DNA from: Streptomyces longhuiensis | GTDB taxonomy: Bacteria > Actinomycetota > Actinomycetes > Streptomycetales > Streptomycetaceae | Assembly: GCF_020616555.1 (NCBI RefSeq) | Contig: NZ_CP085173.1 | Span: forward strand, 3,731,501-3,795,500 | Length of the DNA stretch: 64,000 nucleotides | Reading direction: 5' to 3' | Shown here: positions 8,435 to 17,559 of the stretch, one piece after another | Numbering within the stretch: position 1 is the stretch's first letter | Layout of the letters: every line of letters begins with the position of its first letter | Position numbers and translations under genes: made by a program | The notes under the pieces: model-generated | Told to the model about the DNA's origin: nothing | Database searches by the model: none | What the model saw: only the letters and a program-made list of their open reading frames with translations

Positions 8435-9751
8435 ATGGGCGTCACGGGACCCCCCGGTCCGGTGATGGACCGGGACGAGGTGGACCGTGCGCTGGCGCGG
8501 CTCGGCGCGGAGCACGAGGCGATCGAGACGTCACTGTTCGCCCTCCAGGACCACGCGGGCCGCAGGCTCCTCGAAGGCGCGCGGCTGACCGGCACCACTC
8601 AGGAGCGCTGGGCGGCCGCGGACCAGGCGATCACTCTGCTCTGGACGTACTTCGACGCGTACACGGCCACGCTGCGCTCCGCCCGTGAGATACGGGCGCG
8701 GCGCCGCTGGTCGAGCCGTGAGGACCTCGTCGAGCTGACCGAGCTGCTGCGCGGCGAGAGCGTGACCGTCGCCGGAAGCGGACCCTCCACGCCCGCGTCG
8801 CTCACCGGCCCCGCCCGGCTCAGCGACCGGTTCACGCTCGCCGACCTGGTCGAGCGGATGAACGACCTGTACGCGAGCTCGCTGGACATGGTGGTCGCCG
8901 CCGACGCCGTCTGGTCGGCGCTGCCCGCCCGCATAGATCTCCTCGCCGCCGAGCTGGGCCGCACGCGTCAGCTCGCGCACTCCGTCGGCGTACGTCCGGG
9001 TGAGCACCCCTCGGGCGACGACCTGGAGCGGATCACGCACGCGCTGACGCGGCTGCGGGAGGACGTCGTGTCCGATCCGCTGGCGTACTGGCGTTCCGGG
9101 AGCGGCAGTTCGGCGCCCGGCGGCGGCCGGCCCGACACGACGGCGTACGACCGTGAGGCGCGGGCGCTGGAGGAGGTGCGCCGGGAGATCGACGCGGTGC
9201 TGACCGTGCGGCAGGACGCCGAGGTCCGGCTCGGCAGGCTGCGGGACGTCCTCTCGCGCGCCGACCGCACGCTCGCCGAGGCGCGGTCCGCGCGCGGCGA
9301 GGTGCTCGCCAAGATCGCCGCGTTCGAGGTGCCCGCGGTCAGTGGCCCGCCGACGGCGCTCCAGGAGCAGCTCGCGACGGCGGCCGAGTACCGCAGATCC
9401 GCCCAGTGGCACCGGCTCTCGCCTCTTCTGGAGACGCTGGAGACGCGGGCCGAGGACGAACTCCTGCGGGCCCGGGAGTCGTTGACGGCGGTCACCCAGC
9501 CCCTGGCGGTCCGCGCCGAGCTGCGCGGCCGCCTCGACGCGTACAAGGCGAAGGTGGCGCGGCTCGGGTTCGCCGAGGACCCGCTGCTCGTGGAGCGCTA
9601 CGACGCGGCCCGGCGGATGCTGTGGAGCGCGCCGTGCGATCTGCGGGCGGCCGAGGACGCGGTCCTGCGGTACCAGCGGGCGGCCGCCGACGTATTGGTC
9701 CCGCGGGTGCCCGATCAGGGCGGTCCCGCGGACCGGAGGGGGGAATCATGA
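8435..9751 (+). CDS. Coiled-coil protein of the pknG operon, unknown function
   Basis: 438 residues, no recognised enzyme motif and no signal peptide. Heptad-rich charged helices fill residues 10-95, 120-185 and 240-410, so it is probably an elongated cytoplasmic scaffold. The start is ATG 8435 with GAGAGG upstream. Its stop overlaps the kinase start (ATGA at 9748-9751), suggesting a fixed ratio with the PknG-like kinase. It lies between the sensor pair and the kinase. It may tether kinase to membrane sensor or to the downstream phosphatase and FHA protein; this is inference from position. Confidence 0.75.
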   Translation: MGVTGPPGPVMDRDEVDRALARLGAEHEAIETSLFALQDHAGRRLLEGARLTGTTQERWAAADQAITLLWTYFDAYTATLRSAREIRARRRWSSREDLVELTELLRGESVTVAGSGPSTPASLTGPARLSDRFTLADLVERMNDLYASSLDMVVAADAVWSALPARIDLLAAELGRTRQLAHSVGVRPGEHPSGDDLERITHALTRLREDVVSDPLAYWRSGSGSSAPGGGRPDTTAYDREARALEEVRREIDAVLTVRQDAEVRLGRLRDVLSRADRTLAEARSARGEVLAKIAAFEVPAVSGPPTALQEQLATAAEYRRSAQWHRLSPLLETLETRAEDELLRARESLTAVTQPLAVRAELRGRLDAYKAKVARLGFAEDPLLVERYDAARRMLWSAPCDLRAAEDAVLRYQRAAADVLVPRVPDQGGPADRRGES

Positions 9752-12342
9752 GCGAGCAGCGGCAGTGCCAGCGTCCCGGATGCACGGGGTCGTACGAGGA
9801 CGTGGGCGGCGGGGAGCTGTACTGCGACACCTGCGGACTGGCCCCGGTGGTCTCGCCGACGGGCATGGTGGCGTCGCCGCCGACGGGCGTCACGGTCGGC
9901 GGCCGTGGCTCCAACAGCTCCAGTGCGCGCAGCAGTTCGCGGTCCTCGCGGGCCAGCTCGCGCTCCTCGTCGCGTTCTTCGCAGTCGCGCCGGTCGGTTT
10001 CGGGCCGTCTGTCGCGGTCCCTGTCGGGGCAGTCCGGTTCGCAGGGGTCCCGGTCGGTGTCGGTGCGCAGTTCGGGCGCCTCGGCCGCGTCGTCGGGGCG
10101 CGGGCGCCTCGGCGTCGGCCTCGTCCAGGTGCCGGACGTGCCGCGGCCCGACCCGCGGGCGATGATCCAGGAGAACCCCGAGGTCCCCGAGCGGAAGCGA
10201 TTCTGCTCGCGCTCGGACTGCGGGGCGCCGGTGGGCCGCGCGCGCGGCGAACGCCCGGGCCGCACGGAGGGGTTCTGCACGAAGTGCGGCCACCCGTACT
10301 CGTTCGTGCCGAAGCTGCGCACGGGCGACATCGTGCACGGCCAGTACGAGGTGGTGGGCTGCCTCGCGCACGGCGGGCTCGGCTGGGTCTATCTCGCCGT
10401 GGACCGCGCGGTCTCCGACCGCTGGGTCGTCCTCAAGGGTCTCCTCGACACGGGTGACCAGGACGCCATGGCGGCGGCGATCTCGGAGCGCCGCTTCCTC
10501 GCCGAGATCGAGCACGCGAACATCGTGCGCATCTACAACTTCGTCGAGCATCTCGACCAGCGCACCGGCTCCATGGACGGCTACATCGTCATGGAGTACG
10601 TCGGCGGCAAGTCCCTGAAGGAGATCGCCAACGGGCGCCGCACACCGGCCGGCAAGCGCGACCCGCTGCCGGTCGAGCAGGCCTGCGCGTACGGGATCGA
10701 GGCGCTGGAGGCGCTCGGGCACCTGCACAGCCGCAACCTCCTGTACTGCGACTTCAAGGTGGACAACGCGATCCAGACGGAGGACCAGCTCAAGCTCATC
10801 GACATGGGCGCGGTCCGCAGGATGGACGACGACGAGTCGGCGATCTACGGGACCGTGGGCTACCAGGCTCCCGAGGTCGCGGACGTCGGCCCCTCCGTCG
10901 CCTCCGACCTGTACACGGTGGCGCGCACGCTGGCCGTCCTGACCTTCGACTTCCAGGGCTACACGAACGTCTTCGCGGACTCCCTGCCCGACCCCGACAG
11001 CATCGAGGTCTTCCGCACGTACGAGTCGTTCTACCGGCTCCTCGTCCGCGCCACCGACCCCGACCCGGCCCGCCGGTTCGCGTCCGCGCAGGAGATGGCG
11101 GAGCAGCTGACCGGCGTCCTGCGCGAGGTCGTGGCCCTCCAGACGGGCCGTCCGCGCCCGGCGCTGTCGACGCTCTTCGGGCCCGAGGTCAAGGTCACGG
11201 ACACGGAGTTGTTCGCGCAGCTGACGGGCGAGGTGTCGCGGCTCGGGGTCCGGACGGAGCCGGTGCGGCGGAAGGGGCGGGGCGCGCGACAGGCCCCGTC
11301 CGCGCTCCCGTCGGCCGGCGTGCCCACCGCGCTCCCGGGCGCCCCGGGCACTCCTGCCTCCCCCGGCTCCCTCGGATCTCCCGGCTCGCTGGTGAAGCCC
11401 CTCAACGCCGCCGCCACCGCGCTCGCGCTCCCCGTGCCGAGGGTCGACCCCGGCGACCCGAACGCCGGGTTCCTCGCGGGACTCATGGCGTCCGCGCCGG
11501 GCGAGCTCATCACCGCGCTGCGCGCCGCGCCCGCCGCCTCCGTGGAGCTGCGCCTGCGCGAACTGCGGGCCCGCCTCGAAATGGGTGAACTGGTCTCCGC
11601 CGCCCACGCGTTGACGGAGCTGGAGGCGCAACACCCGGACGACTGGCGGGTCGTCTGGTACCGCGGGGTGGCGGCGCTCGCGACCGGCGACCACACGAAC
11701 GCGGCCCTGTCGTTCGACGCGGTCTACGACGCGTTCCCGGGCGAGCCCGCCCCGAAGCTCGCGCTCGGCGTGTGCGCGGAGGTGCTCGGCCAGCTGGACA
11801 ACGCGGCGGAGTACTACCGCCTCGTCTGGGCCACCGACCCCAGCTATGTGAGCGCCGCGTTCGGCCTGGCCCGGGTGCAGCTCGCCGCGGCCGACCGGCA
11901 CGGCGCCGTGCACACCCTGGAGTCCGTACCGGAGTCGTCGATCCACTACACGGCGGCCCGGGTCGCCGCGGTGCGGTCCAGACTGCGGCAGCGGATGGCG
12001 GAGACGGCCGTCGCGCACGGGCCGCTGCTCGACGACCTGACGGCCGCGGCGGGCCAGGTCGAGGCGCTGGACGGGTTCGGCCTGGACGCGGTGCGCCGGG
12101 AGCAGTTGTCGACCGAGGTCCTTGGCACCGCGCTCGACTGGGTACTCTCCGGTAGTCAAGGTTCCGCTCCGCGCCAGGGACCCGTGAGGACCCTGGTGCT
12201 GGGGAACGATCTGGACGAGCGGGGGCTGCGACTGGGCCTCGAGCGCTCGTACCGGACACTGGCCAGGCTCGCTCAGGTTGGCGAGGAGAGGATCGAACTG
12301 GTGGAGCGGGCGAACCGTTACCGTCCACGGACGTGGGTGTGA
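9748..12342 (+). CDS. pknG: PknG-like serine/threonine protein kinase with zinc ribbons and TPR domain
   Basis: 864 residues. Order: an N-terminal zinc ribbon (C7, C12 and YCDTC near 26-30), a serine/arginine repeat linker (about 55-115), a second rubredoxin-like zinc module (FCSRSDCGAP and FCTKCGH, about 150-190), the kinase domain (about 200-465) and a C-terminal TPR-like helical region (about 590-850). Kinase marks match PknG closely: GGLGWVYLA loop, WVVLKGL lysine, LLYCDFKVDN catalytic loop, LIDMGAV as the DFG equivalent and YQAPE. PknG controls glutamate/2-oxoglutarate metabolism by phosphorylating an FHA-domain inhibitor. Mycobacterial PknG is near 750 residues; the extra length here is mainly the RS linker and additional ribbon. 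ATG 9748 overlaps the upstream stop. Confidence 0.93.
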   Translation: MSEQRQCQRPGCTGSYEDVGGGELYCDTCGLAPVVSPTGMVASPPTGVTVGGRGSNSSSARSSSRSSRASSRSSSRSSQSRRSVSGRLSRSLSGQSGSQGSRSVSVRSSGASAASSGRGRLGVGLVQVPDVPRPDPRAMIQENPEVPERKRFCSRSDCGAPVGRARGERPGRTEGFCTKCGHPYSFVPKLRTGDIVHGQYEVVGCLAHGGLGWVYLAVDRAVSDRWVVLKGLLDTGDQDAMAAAISERRFLAEIEHANIVRIYNFVEHLDQRTGSMDGYIVMEYVGGKSLKEIANGRRTPAGKRDPLPVEQACAYGIEALEALGHLHSRNLLYCDFKVDNAIQTEDQLKLIDMGAVRRMDDDESAIYGTVGYQAPEVADVGPSVASDLYTVARTLAVLTFDFQGYTNVFADSLPDPDSIEVFRTYESFYRLLVRATDPDPARRFASAQEMAEQLTGVLREVVALQTGRPRPALSTLFGPEVKVTDTELFAQLTGEVSRLGVRTEPVRRKGRGARQAPSALPSAGVPTALPGAPGTPASPGSLGSPGSLVKPLNAAATALALPVPRVDPGDPNAGFLAGLMASAPGELITALRAAPAASVELRLRELRARLEMGELVSAAHALTELEAQHPDDWRVVWYRGVAALATGDHTNAALSFDAVYDAFPGEPAPKLALGVCAEVLGQLDNAAEYYRLVWATDPSYVSAAFGLARVQLAAADRHGAVHTLESVPESSIHYTAARVAAVRSRLRQRMAETAVAHGPLLDDLTAAAGQVEALDGFGLDAVRREQLSTEVLGTALDWVLSGSQGSAPRQGPVRTLVLGNDLDERGLRLGLERSYRTLARLAQVGEERIELVERANRYRPRTWV

Positions 12343-12346
12343 GTTG

Positions 12347-13675
12347 ATGTCGCAGATGCCTCGGCCGACGGCCATGTCGACGTGCCCCAGCTGCGAGGAG
12401 CCCCTCGAGTCGGGCGACCGCTTCTGCGGCGCGTGCGGGTACGACCTGTCGGCGGTACCGGCCCCGCCGGACCACCTGCCGACGGTCACGCCGGCCGCGG
12501 ACGGGACCCCGCCCGCGCAGGCGCCCGCCGTGGACTGGCCGTCCGCCCCCGAGCTCGACAGCTCCGACACCCCGGCGCCCGTGCATCTGCCCACCGATCT
12601 GCCGGGCACCGACTCGGGCGGCTCCGAACTGCCGTCGGCCGTACGCTTCGACGGGGTTCCCGAGCAGGCCGGTGAGTCCGCCGTCTCCGGCGACTACACG
12701 CTGCCCGCGCCCGATCCGCGTACGGCGCCGCCCGAGGCGCTCGCGACGCCGCCCGCGGGCACGAAGCTCTGCGTGGCGTGCCGGGCCGGGCACGTCGACC
12801 AGGACGGCTACTGCGAGAACTGCGGGCACGCGCAGCCGCGCGAGCGCGATCACATGGAGCAGGAGCTGGGCGCGGTCGCCGCGGTCAGCGACCGCGGGCT
12901 GCGCCACCACCGCAACGAGGACGCGTTCGCGATCGCGTCGGCCGCGCTGCCCGACGGGACACCGTCCGTCGTCTCGATCGTCTGCGACGGCGTCTCCTCG
13001 GCGACCCGCCCCGACGAGGCGTCCCTGGCCGCGTCGCGCGCCGCGAGCGAGGCGCTCCTGGAGTCCCTGCCGCGCGGCACGCATCCGCAGCAGGCCATGC
13101 ACGACGCGATCGTCGTGGCGGCCGAGGCGGTCAACGTCCTGGCGCAGGAGTCCGGTTCGTCCCGCGAGCACGCCCCACACCAGAACGCGCCCGCGTGCAC
13201 GCTGGTCGGCGCGATCGTCGCCAAGGACCTGCTGATCGTCGGCTGGGTCGGCGACTCGCGCGCCTACTGGGTGCCCGACGACCGCACGGCCCCCGCCGCC
13301 CGCCTCACCGAGGACGACTCGTGGGCGGCACAGATGGTCGCCGCGGGCCTGATGAACGAGGCGGAGGCGTACGCGGACGAGCGCGCGCACGCCATCACGG
13401 GCTGGCTCGGCGCGGACGCGTACGAACTGGAGCCGCACACGGCCTCGTTCAAGCCGGACCGCCCCGGCGTGGTCGTGGTGTGCACCGACGGGCTGTGGAA
13501 CTACGCGGAGGCCGCGGAGGAGATGGCCAGGGTCATCCCGGCCGACGCGGCGCACCGGCCGCTGCACAGCGCCCAGGTCCTCGTGGGCCACGCGCTCGAC
13601 GGCGGCGGCCACGACAACGTAACAGTGGCCGTGCTGCCGTTCCCCGTCCCGCCGCAGGGGGCAGGATCGGCCTAG
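12347..13675 (+). CDS. PP2C-family protein phosphatase with two zinc ribbons
   Basis: 442 residues. The first zinc ribbon lies near residues 10-30 (CPSCEEPL, FCGACGYD), followed by an acidic, proline-rich linker and a second ribbon near 143-165 (CVACRAGH, YCENCGHAQ). The phosphatase domain runs from about 178. Metal-binding and catalytic motifs are intact: SDRGLRHHRNEDAF, VCDGVSSA, WVGDSRAYW, CTDGLWNY and GGGHDNVTV. It probably removes phosphates placed by the PknG-like kinase encoded four bases upstream. ATG 12347 is the first good start after the kinase stop at 12342. Confidence 0.9.
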   Translation: MSQMPRPTAMSTCPSCEEPLESGDRFCGACGYDLSAVPAPPDHLPTVTPAADGTPPAQAPAVDWPSAPELDSSDTPAPVHLPTDLPGTDSGGSELPSAVRFDGVPEQAGESAVSGDYTLPAPDPRTAPPEALATPPAGTKLCVACRAGHVDQDGYCENCGHAQPRERDHMEQELGAVAAVSDRGLRHHRNEDAFAIASAALPDGTPSVVSIVCDGVSSATRPDEASLAASRAASEALLESLPRGTHPQQAMHDAIVVAAEAVNVLAQESGSSREHAPHQNAPACTLVGAIVAKDLLIVGWVGDSRAYWVPDDRTAPAARLTEDDSWAAQMVAAGLMNEAEAYADERAHAITGWLGADAYELEPHTASFKPDRPGVVVVCTDGLWNYAEAAEEMARVIPADAAHRPLHSAQVLVGHALDGGGHDNVTVAVLPFPVPPQGAGSA

Positions 13676-13755
13676 GCCGCACGGCGCGGGGAAGTCGCGC
13701 GGCCGTCGGGGAAGTTCCGCGTAGGCACACGAAGGTGCAGGGGGGACCAACAACC

Positions 13756-15108
13756 ATGGCCAAGTTCGCGAAGTCGAGCGTTCCGCAGTTCTCGGTCGAC
13801 GTCTATCAGAACGAGTTCCTGCCGGAGGGCGGCCGCGAGGTCAACGCGATCGTGACCGTGACGTCGACGGGCGGCGGCGCGGTCGGCGGCGCGGTGGCCG
13901 CCCCGCAGTTCTACGCCGCGGGCCGAGGGGCCGACGCGGCGGTCGCGCTGATGGTCGACTGCTCGGGCTCGATGGACTACCCGCCGACGAAGATGCGCAA
14001 CGCCCGTGACGCCACGGCCGCCGCGATCGACGCCCTGCGCGACGGGGTGCACTTCGCCGTGATCGGCGGGACGCATGTCGCGAAGGAGGTCTTCCCGGGC
14101 AACGGCCGGCTCGCGGTCGCCGACGCGCAGACCCGTGACCAGGCCAAGCAGGCGCTGCGCAAGCTGTCCGCGGGCGGCGGCACGGCGATCGGCACCTGGC
14201 TGCGCCTCGCCGACCGGCTGCTGTGGGCCGCCGACGTCCCCGCGTCCTCGGTGCGTCACGGCATCCTGCTGACCGACGGGCGCAACGAGCACGAGTCGCC
14301 CGAGGACCTGAAGGCCGCGCTCGACGCGTGCGCGGGCCGCTTCACGTGTGACGCGCGTGGCGTGGGGACGGACTGGGAGGTCAAGGAGGTCACGGGGATC
14401 GCCTCGGCCATGCTCGGCACCGCCGACATCGTCGCGGACCCGGCCGGCCTGGCCGCCGACTTCACGCGGATGATGGAGACGGCGATGGGCAAGGAGGTCG
14501 CGGACGTCGCGCTGCGGCTGTGGACCCCGCTCGGCGCGGAGATCAAGTTCGTGAAGCAAGTGGCGCCCACCGTCGAGGAGTTGACGGACCGTCGTGTCGA
14601 GGTGGGGCCCCGCGCGGGCGACTACCCGACGGGTTCGTGGGGCGACGAGTCCCGCGACTACCACGTGTGCGTACAGGTCCCGAACGCCGAACTCGGCCAG
14701 GAGATGCTGGCCGGCCGCGTCTCGCTCGTGATCCCGGGCGCCGACGGCGGCGCGCAGACCCTCGGACAGGGACTCGTACGGGCCGTGTGGACGGACGACA
14801 TGACGGCGTCCACGTCGATCAATCCGCAGGTCGCGCACTACACGGGTCAGGCGGAACTGGCACAGGTCATCCAGCAGGGCCTGGATGCCCGCAAAGCGGG
14901 CGATGCGGACGGGGCGACCGCCAAGCTGGGACGCGCGGTGCAGCTCGCCGCGGCCTCCGGGAACGCGGATACGGCCAAACTGCTCTCGAAGGTGGTGGAC
15001 GTGGTCGACGCCGCGGAAGGTACTGTTCGATTGAAGGCCAAGGTCGCCGAGGCCGACGAAATGACCCTCGAGACCCGGTCGACGAAGACTGTCCGTGTCA
15101 AGAAGTGA
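13756..15108 (+). CDS. von Willebrand factor A domain protein
   Basis: 450 residues. The VWA domain (about 55-245) has an intact MIDAS site: VDCSGSMDY, a threonine in GGGTAIGTW and an aspartate in LLTDGRNEHE. Residues 250-360 form a beta-rich domain, and 365-450 a helical tail. There is no signal peptide, so it is cytoplasmic. VWA proteins use a bound metal to dock on partner proteins; in kinase/phosphatase/FHA operons they commonly act as assembly factors or substrates. Same strand as its neighbours, with 80 bases before ATG 13756. Confidence 0.9.
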   Translation: MAKFAKSSVPQFSVDVYQNEFLPEGGREVNAIVTVTSTGGGAVGGAVAAPQFYAAGRGADAAVALMVDCSGSMDYPPTKMRNARDATAAAIDALRDGVHFAVIGGTHVAKEVFPGNGRLAVADAQTRDQAKQALRKLSAGGGTAIGTWLRLADRLLWAADVPASSVRHGILLTDGRNEHESPEDLKAALDACAGRFTCDARGVGTDWEVKEVTGIASAMLGTADIVADPAGLAADFTRMMETAMGKEVADVALRLWTPLGAEIKFVKQVAPTVEELTDRRVEVGPRAGDYPTGSWGDESRDYHVCVQVPNAELGQEMLAGRVSLVIPGADGGAQTLGQGLVRAVWTDDMTASTSINPQVAHYTGQAELAQVIQQGLDARKAGDADGATAKLGRAVQLAAASGNADTAKLLSKVVDVVDAAEGTVRLKAKVAEADEMTLETRSTKTVRVKK

Positions 15109-15143
15109 TGACGTAGCGAAGTAACGGAGGGGGAAGCGCCGAC

Positions 15144-16346
15144 ATGCCGACCTGCCCGAACGGACACCAGTCGGGTTCCGACGACTGGTGCGAGGTCTGC
15201 GGTCACCGCATGGCCGGTGCCGTACCCCCGCCCCCTCCGCCGCCGCCCCCGGCCGCCGGTTACGGCTACCCGCAGGGTGGCCAGACCCCGCCTCCCGGCT
15301 ACGGCTACCCGCCGCCGGGGAACGCGGGGCAGTCCGCTCCGCCGCCGCCCGGCGCCGGCCCCGAGCTGTGCCCGCAGTGCCGCACGCCCCGTGAGGGCGG
15401 CGCGCCGTTCTGCGAGGAGTGCCGGTGGAACTTCCTGACGAACACGGCCACGTCCTACACCCCGGCCGCGCCGAACCCGCCGGCTCCCGGTCCCGGTCAG
15501 GGACCCGCCGGCCCGAACCCGGCGCTCCGCTTCCAGCAGCCGCCGCCCGGTCCCGGAGACTCGTTCGAGTACCAGGGCTCGCGGCCCTCGCAGATGAACC
15601 GGCCCGCCGAGCCGATCCCGCCGTTCGGCGGCGGCCCGGCACAGACCCCGCCGCCCCCGCCGGGCCCCCGTACGGGTGGCGCCCCGCAGGCGTTCCAGCA
15701 GCCGGGTCCGCCGGCCCCGCCCGCGTTCCCGCAGGAGACCGGCCGCCCGCAGGGTCCGCCGCCGCCTCCGCCGAGTCCGTCGTTCGGCGGCGGTGACGAC
15801 TGGGTGCTCTCGCCCCCGTCGGCGCCGGCGCAGCAGGGTCAGGGTCCCGGCGCGACCGAGGCGCCGGGCGGCCCGCAGGGCTTCCCGCCACCGCAGCAGA
15901 CCCAGGCCCCGCAGGCGCCCCAGGGTTTCCAGCAGCAGCCGGTGTCCTGGAGCGCGACGATCGGCCCGGACCGTGAGTACTTCATGGCGATGATGCACCG
16001 CAGCGGGCCCGAGGCCTCGGGCCTGAACCTGCCCGCGTACTCGCCCGAGCAGCAGCGCCGGCTCACCGGGAACCAGATGACGATCGGCCGTCGCCGCCAC
16101 TCCACGGGCGACACCCCCGACATCGATCTGTCGGTGCCGCCGGAGGACCCGGGCGTCTCGCACCAGCACGCCGTGCTGGTGCAGCAGCCGGACGGATCAT
16201 GGGCGGTCGTCGACCAGAACTCGACGAACGGCACCACGGTCAACGGCGGCGAAGATCCCATCCAGCCCTTCGTCCCCGTGCCGCTCCAGGACGGCGACCG
16301 GGTGCACGTGGGCGCCTGGACGACGATCACGATCCACCGGGGCTAG
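15144..16346 (+). CDS. FHA-domain phosphothreonine reader with zinc ribbons
   Basis: 400 residues. Two N-terminal zinc ribbons (CPNGHQ...CEVCGH near 4-23; CPQCRT...CEECRW near 76-96) flank proline-rich stretches; a long Pro/Gln/Gly linker (about 105-270) leads to a C-terminal FHA domain (about 310-400). FHA hallmarks are seen: MTIGRRRHS, the SHQHA phospho-binding strand and NSTNGTTVNG. It is last in the operon and probably reads threonines phosphorylated by the upstream kinase. It is much longer than GarA/OdhI and lacks their N-terminal ETTS-type substrate motif, so it is not the metabolic switch protein itself. It ends 3 bases from the convergent methyltransferase gene. Confidence 0.9.
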   Translation: MPTCPNGHQSGSDDWCEVCGHRMAGAVPPPPPPPPPAAGYGYPQGGQTPPPGYGYPPPGNAGQSAPPPPGAGPELCPQCRTPREGGAPFCEECRWNFLTNTATSYTPAAPNPPAPGPGQGPAGPNPALRFQQPPPGPGDSFEYQGSRPSQMNRPAEPIPPFGGGPAQTPPPPPGPRTGGAPQAFQQPGPPAPPAFPQETGRPQGPPPPPPSPSFGGGDDWVLSPPSAPAQQGQGPGATEAPGGPQGFPPPQQTQAPQAPQGFQQQPVSWSATIGPDREYFMAMMHRSGPEASGLNLPAYSPEQQRRLTGNQMTIGRRRHSTGDTPDIDLSVPPEDPGVSHQHAVLVQQPDGSWAVVDQNSTNGTTVNGGEDPIQPFVPVPLQDGDRVHVGAWTTITIHRG

Positions 16347-16349
16347 TCG

Positions 16350-17336
16350 CTACATCCGGTCGGGGCGCAGTGACCAGGCGTACGGCCCTTCGGGGTCGTC
16401 CAGCCAGGCCCACTCGTGCTCGCCGCTGACCGTGATGCCGAACCGTTCCCGCACGGGCCGTCCCTCCCGCTCCCACAGGGCGAGGGCCTCGTGCGGGTCG
16501 AGCCGGCCCGCGGTCAGCGAGAGCAGGAACCGGAAGAGGTCGTCGGCGAGCACCCTGCGGGGCAGCCCGCCGATGTGCTGCACCGGTTCCTCGCCCTGCG
16601 TCCCGCCGCGCAGGGGCACGAAGTAGGCGGGCGTGTGCAGGAAGCGGCCCTCGGCGTGGCCCGCCTCGCGCACCGTGAGCAGGACCAGGCCGGTCGCGAG
16701 GGGCGCCAGGATGCGCGCACCGGGCCGGCACTGCGCGGGCCAGGCACTGGGCACGGCCCGTAGCGCGCAGGTCGCGATGATCCGGTCGTACGGGGCGTGC
16801 TCGGGGCAGCCGGCCGCGCCGTCGCCCGTGACGACATGGGGCCGGAAGCCCGCCGTGGCGAGGTGCCGGCGCGCGGACTCGGTGATCTCCGGGTCCAGAT
16901 CGACGGTGGTGACGTTCTCGTCGCCGGCGCGGCGGGCGAGCAGCGCGGCGTTGTATCCGGTACCCGCGCCGATCTCCAGGACCCGGTGCCCCTCGCGTAC
17001 GTCCAGCTCGACGAGCATCCGTGCCATCAGGGACGGCTGGCTGCTGGACGACACCAGCTCCCCGTCGCGCACCCGGGTCGCGAGCGGCTCGTCGGCGTAG
17101 GCGCCGCGCAGCCAGCGCTCCCGCTCCCGCGGGTCGGGGTCCTCGCTCCACAGCCGCCGGTAGCCGCTCGGCGCCGGAAGGTAGTAGTAGGGCACGAACA
17201 CATGGCGCGGGACCTGCCCGAACACCTCGCGCCAGGCCGGGTCCCCGTCGAAGGCCCCGCTCACGGCGATCTCCCGCACGAGCGCGGCCCGTGCCGCGTC
17301 GGCTCCCGCATCCGGGTCCGTGCCCTGTGCGCCCAT
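16350..17336 (-). CDS. Protein-L-isoaspartate O-methyltransferase-like methyltransferase
   Basis: 328 residues. The central SAM-binding fold has motif I VLEIGAGTGYNAALLA (about 146-161), motif post-I VTTVDLDPEI and a GDGAAGCPEHAPYDRII segment as in PCMT proteins. The segment SSSSQPSLMARML just before motif I corresponds to the PCMT substrate-binding loop. A ~95-residue N-terminal and ~110-residue C-terminal extension are larger than in housekeeping PCMT, as in the Streptomyces PCMT-like methyltransferases with unclear targets. The start ATG is at 17336. Confidence 0.82.
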   Translation of the reverse strand: MGAQGTDPDAGADAARAALVREIAVSGAFDGDPAWREVFGQVPRHVFVPYYYLPAPSGYRRLWSEDPDPRERERWLRGAYADEPLATRVRDGELVSSSSQPSLMARMLVELDVREGHRVLEIGAGTGYNAALLARRAGDENVTTVDLDPEITESARRHLATAGFRPHVVTGDGAAGCPEHAPYDRIIATCALRAVPSAWPAQCRPGARILAPLATGLVLLTVREAGHAEGRFLHTPAYFVPLRGGTQGEEPVQHIGGLPRRVLADDLFRFLLSLTAGRLDPHEALALWEREGRPVRERFGITVSGEHEWAWLDDPEGPYAWSLRPDRM

Positions 17337-17559
17337 GGGTCCACTGTGCTGTGCCGGAGGCGTAAGAGCGAGCCCCCGTCCGGGGTGTAGTCGGATGCGA
17401 GGGGCCGGCCCGATCCGAACGAGAGGCCCTACGCCTCAAGTCCTCGTCCGGGTCGTCTGAGACGATGGACACGTGCTGCATTTCCCGGGGGACGACCCCC
17501 GGGCCCCCGGCCGGAAAGGCATCGGGGTGACCCGAGCGAGAGTTGTGAGGCCCACCGAC

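Noticed and set aside
15144..16346. GarA/OdhI metabolic switch protein
   Set aside because: FHA domain is present but the protein is far longer, has zinc ribbons and lacks the short N-terminal threonine motif that PknG phosphorylates in GarA.
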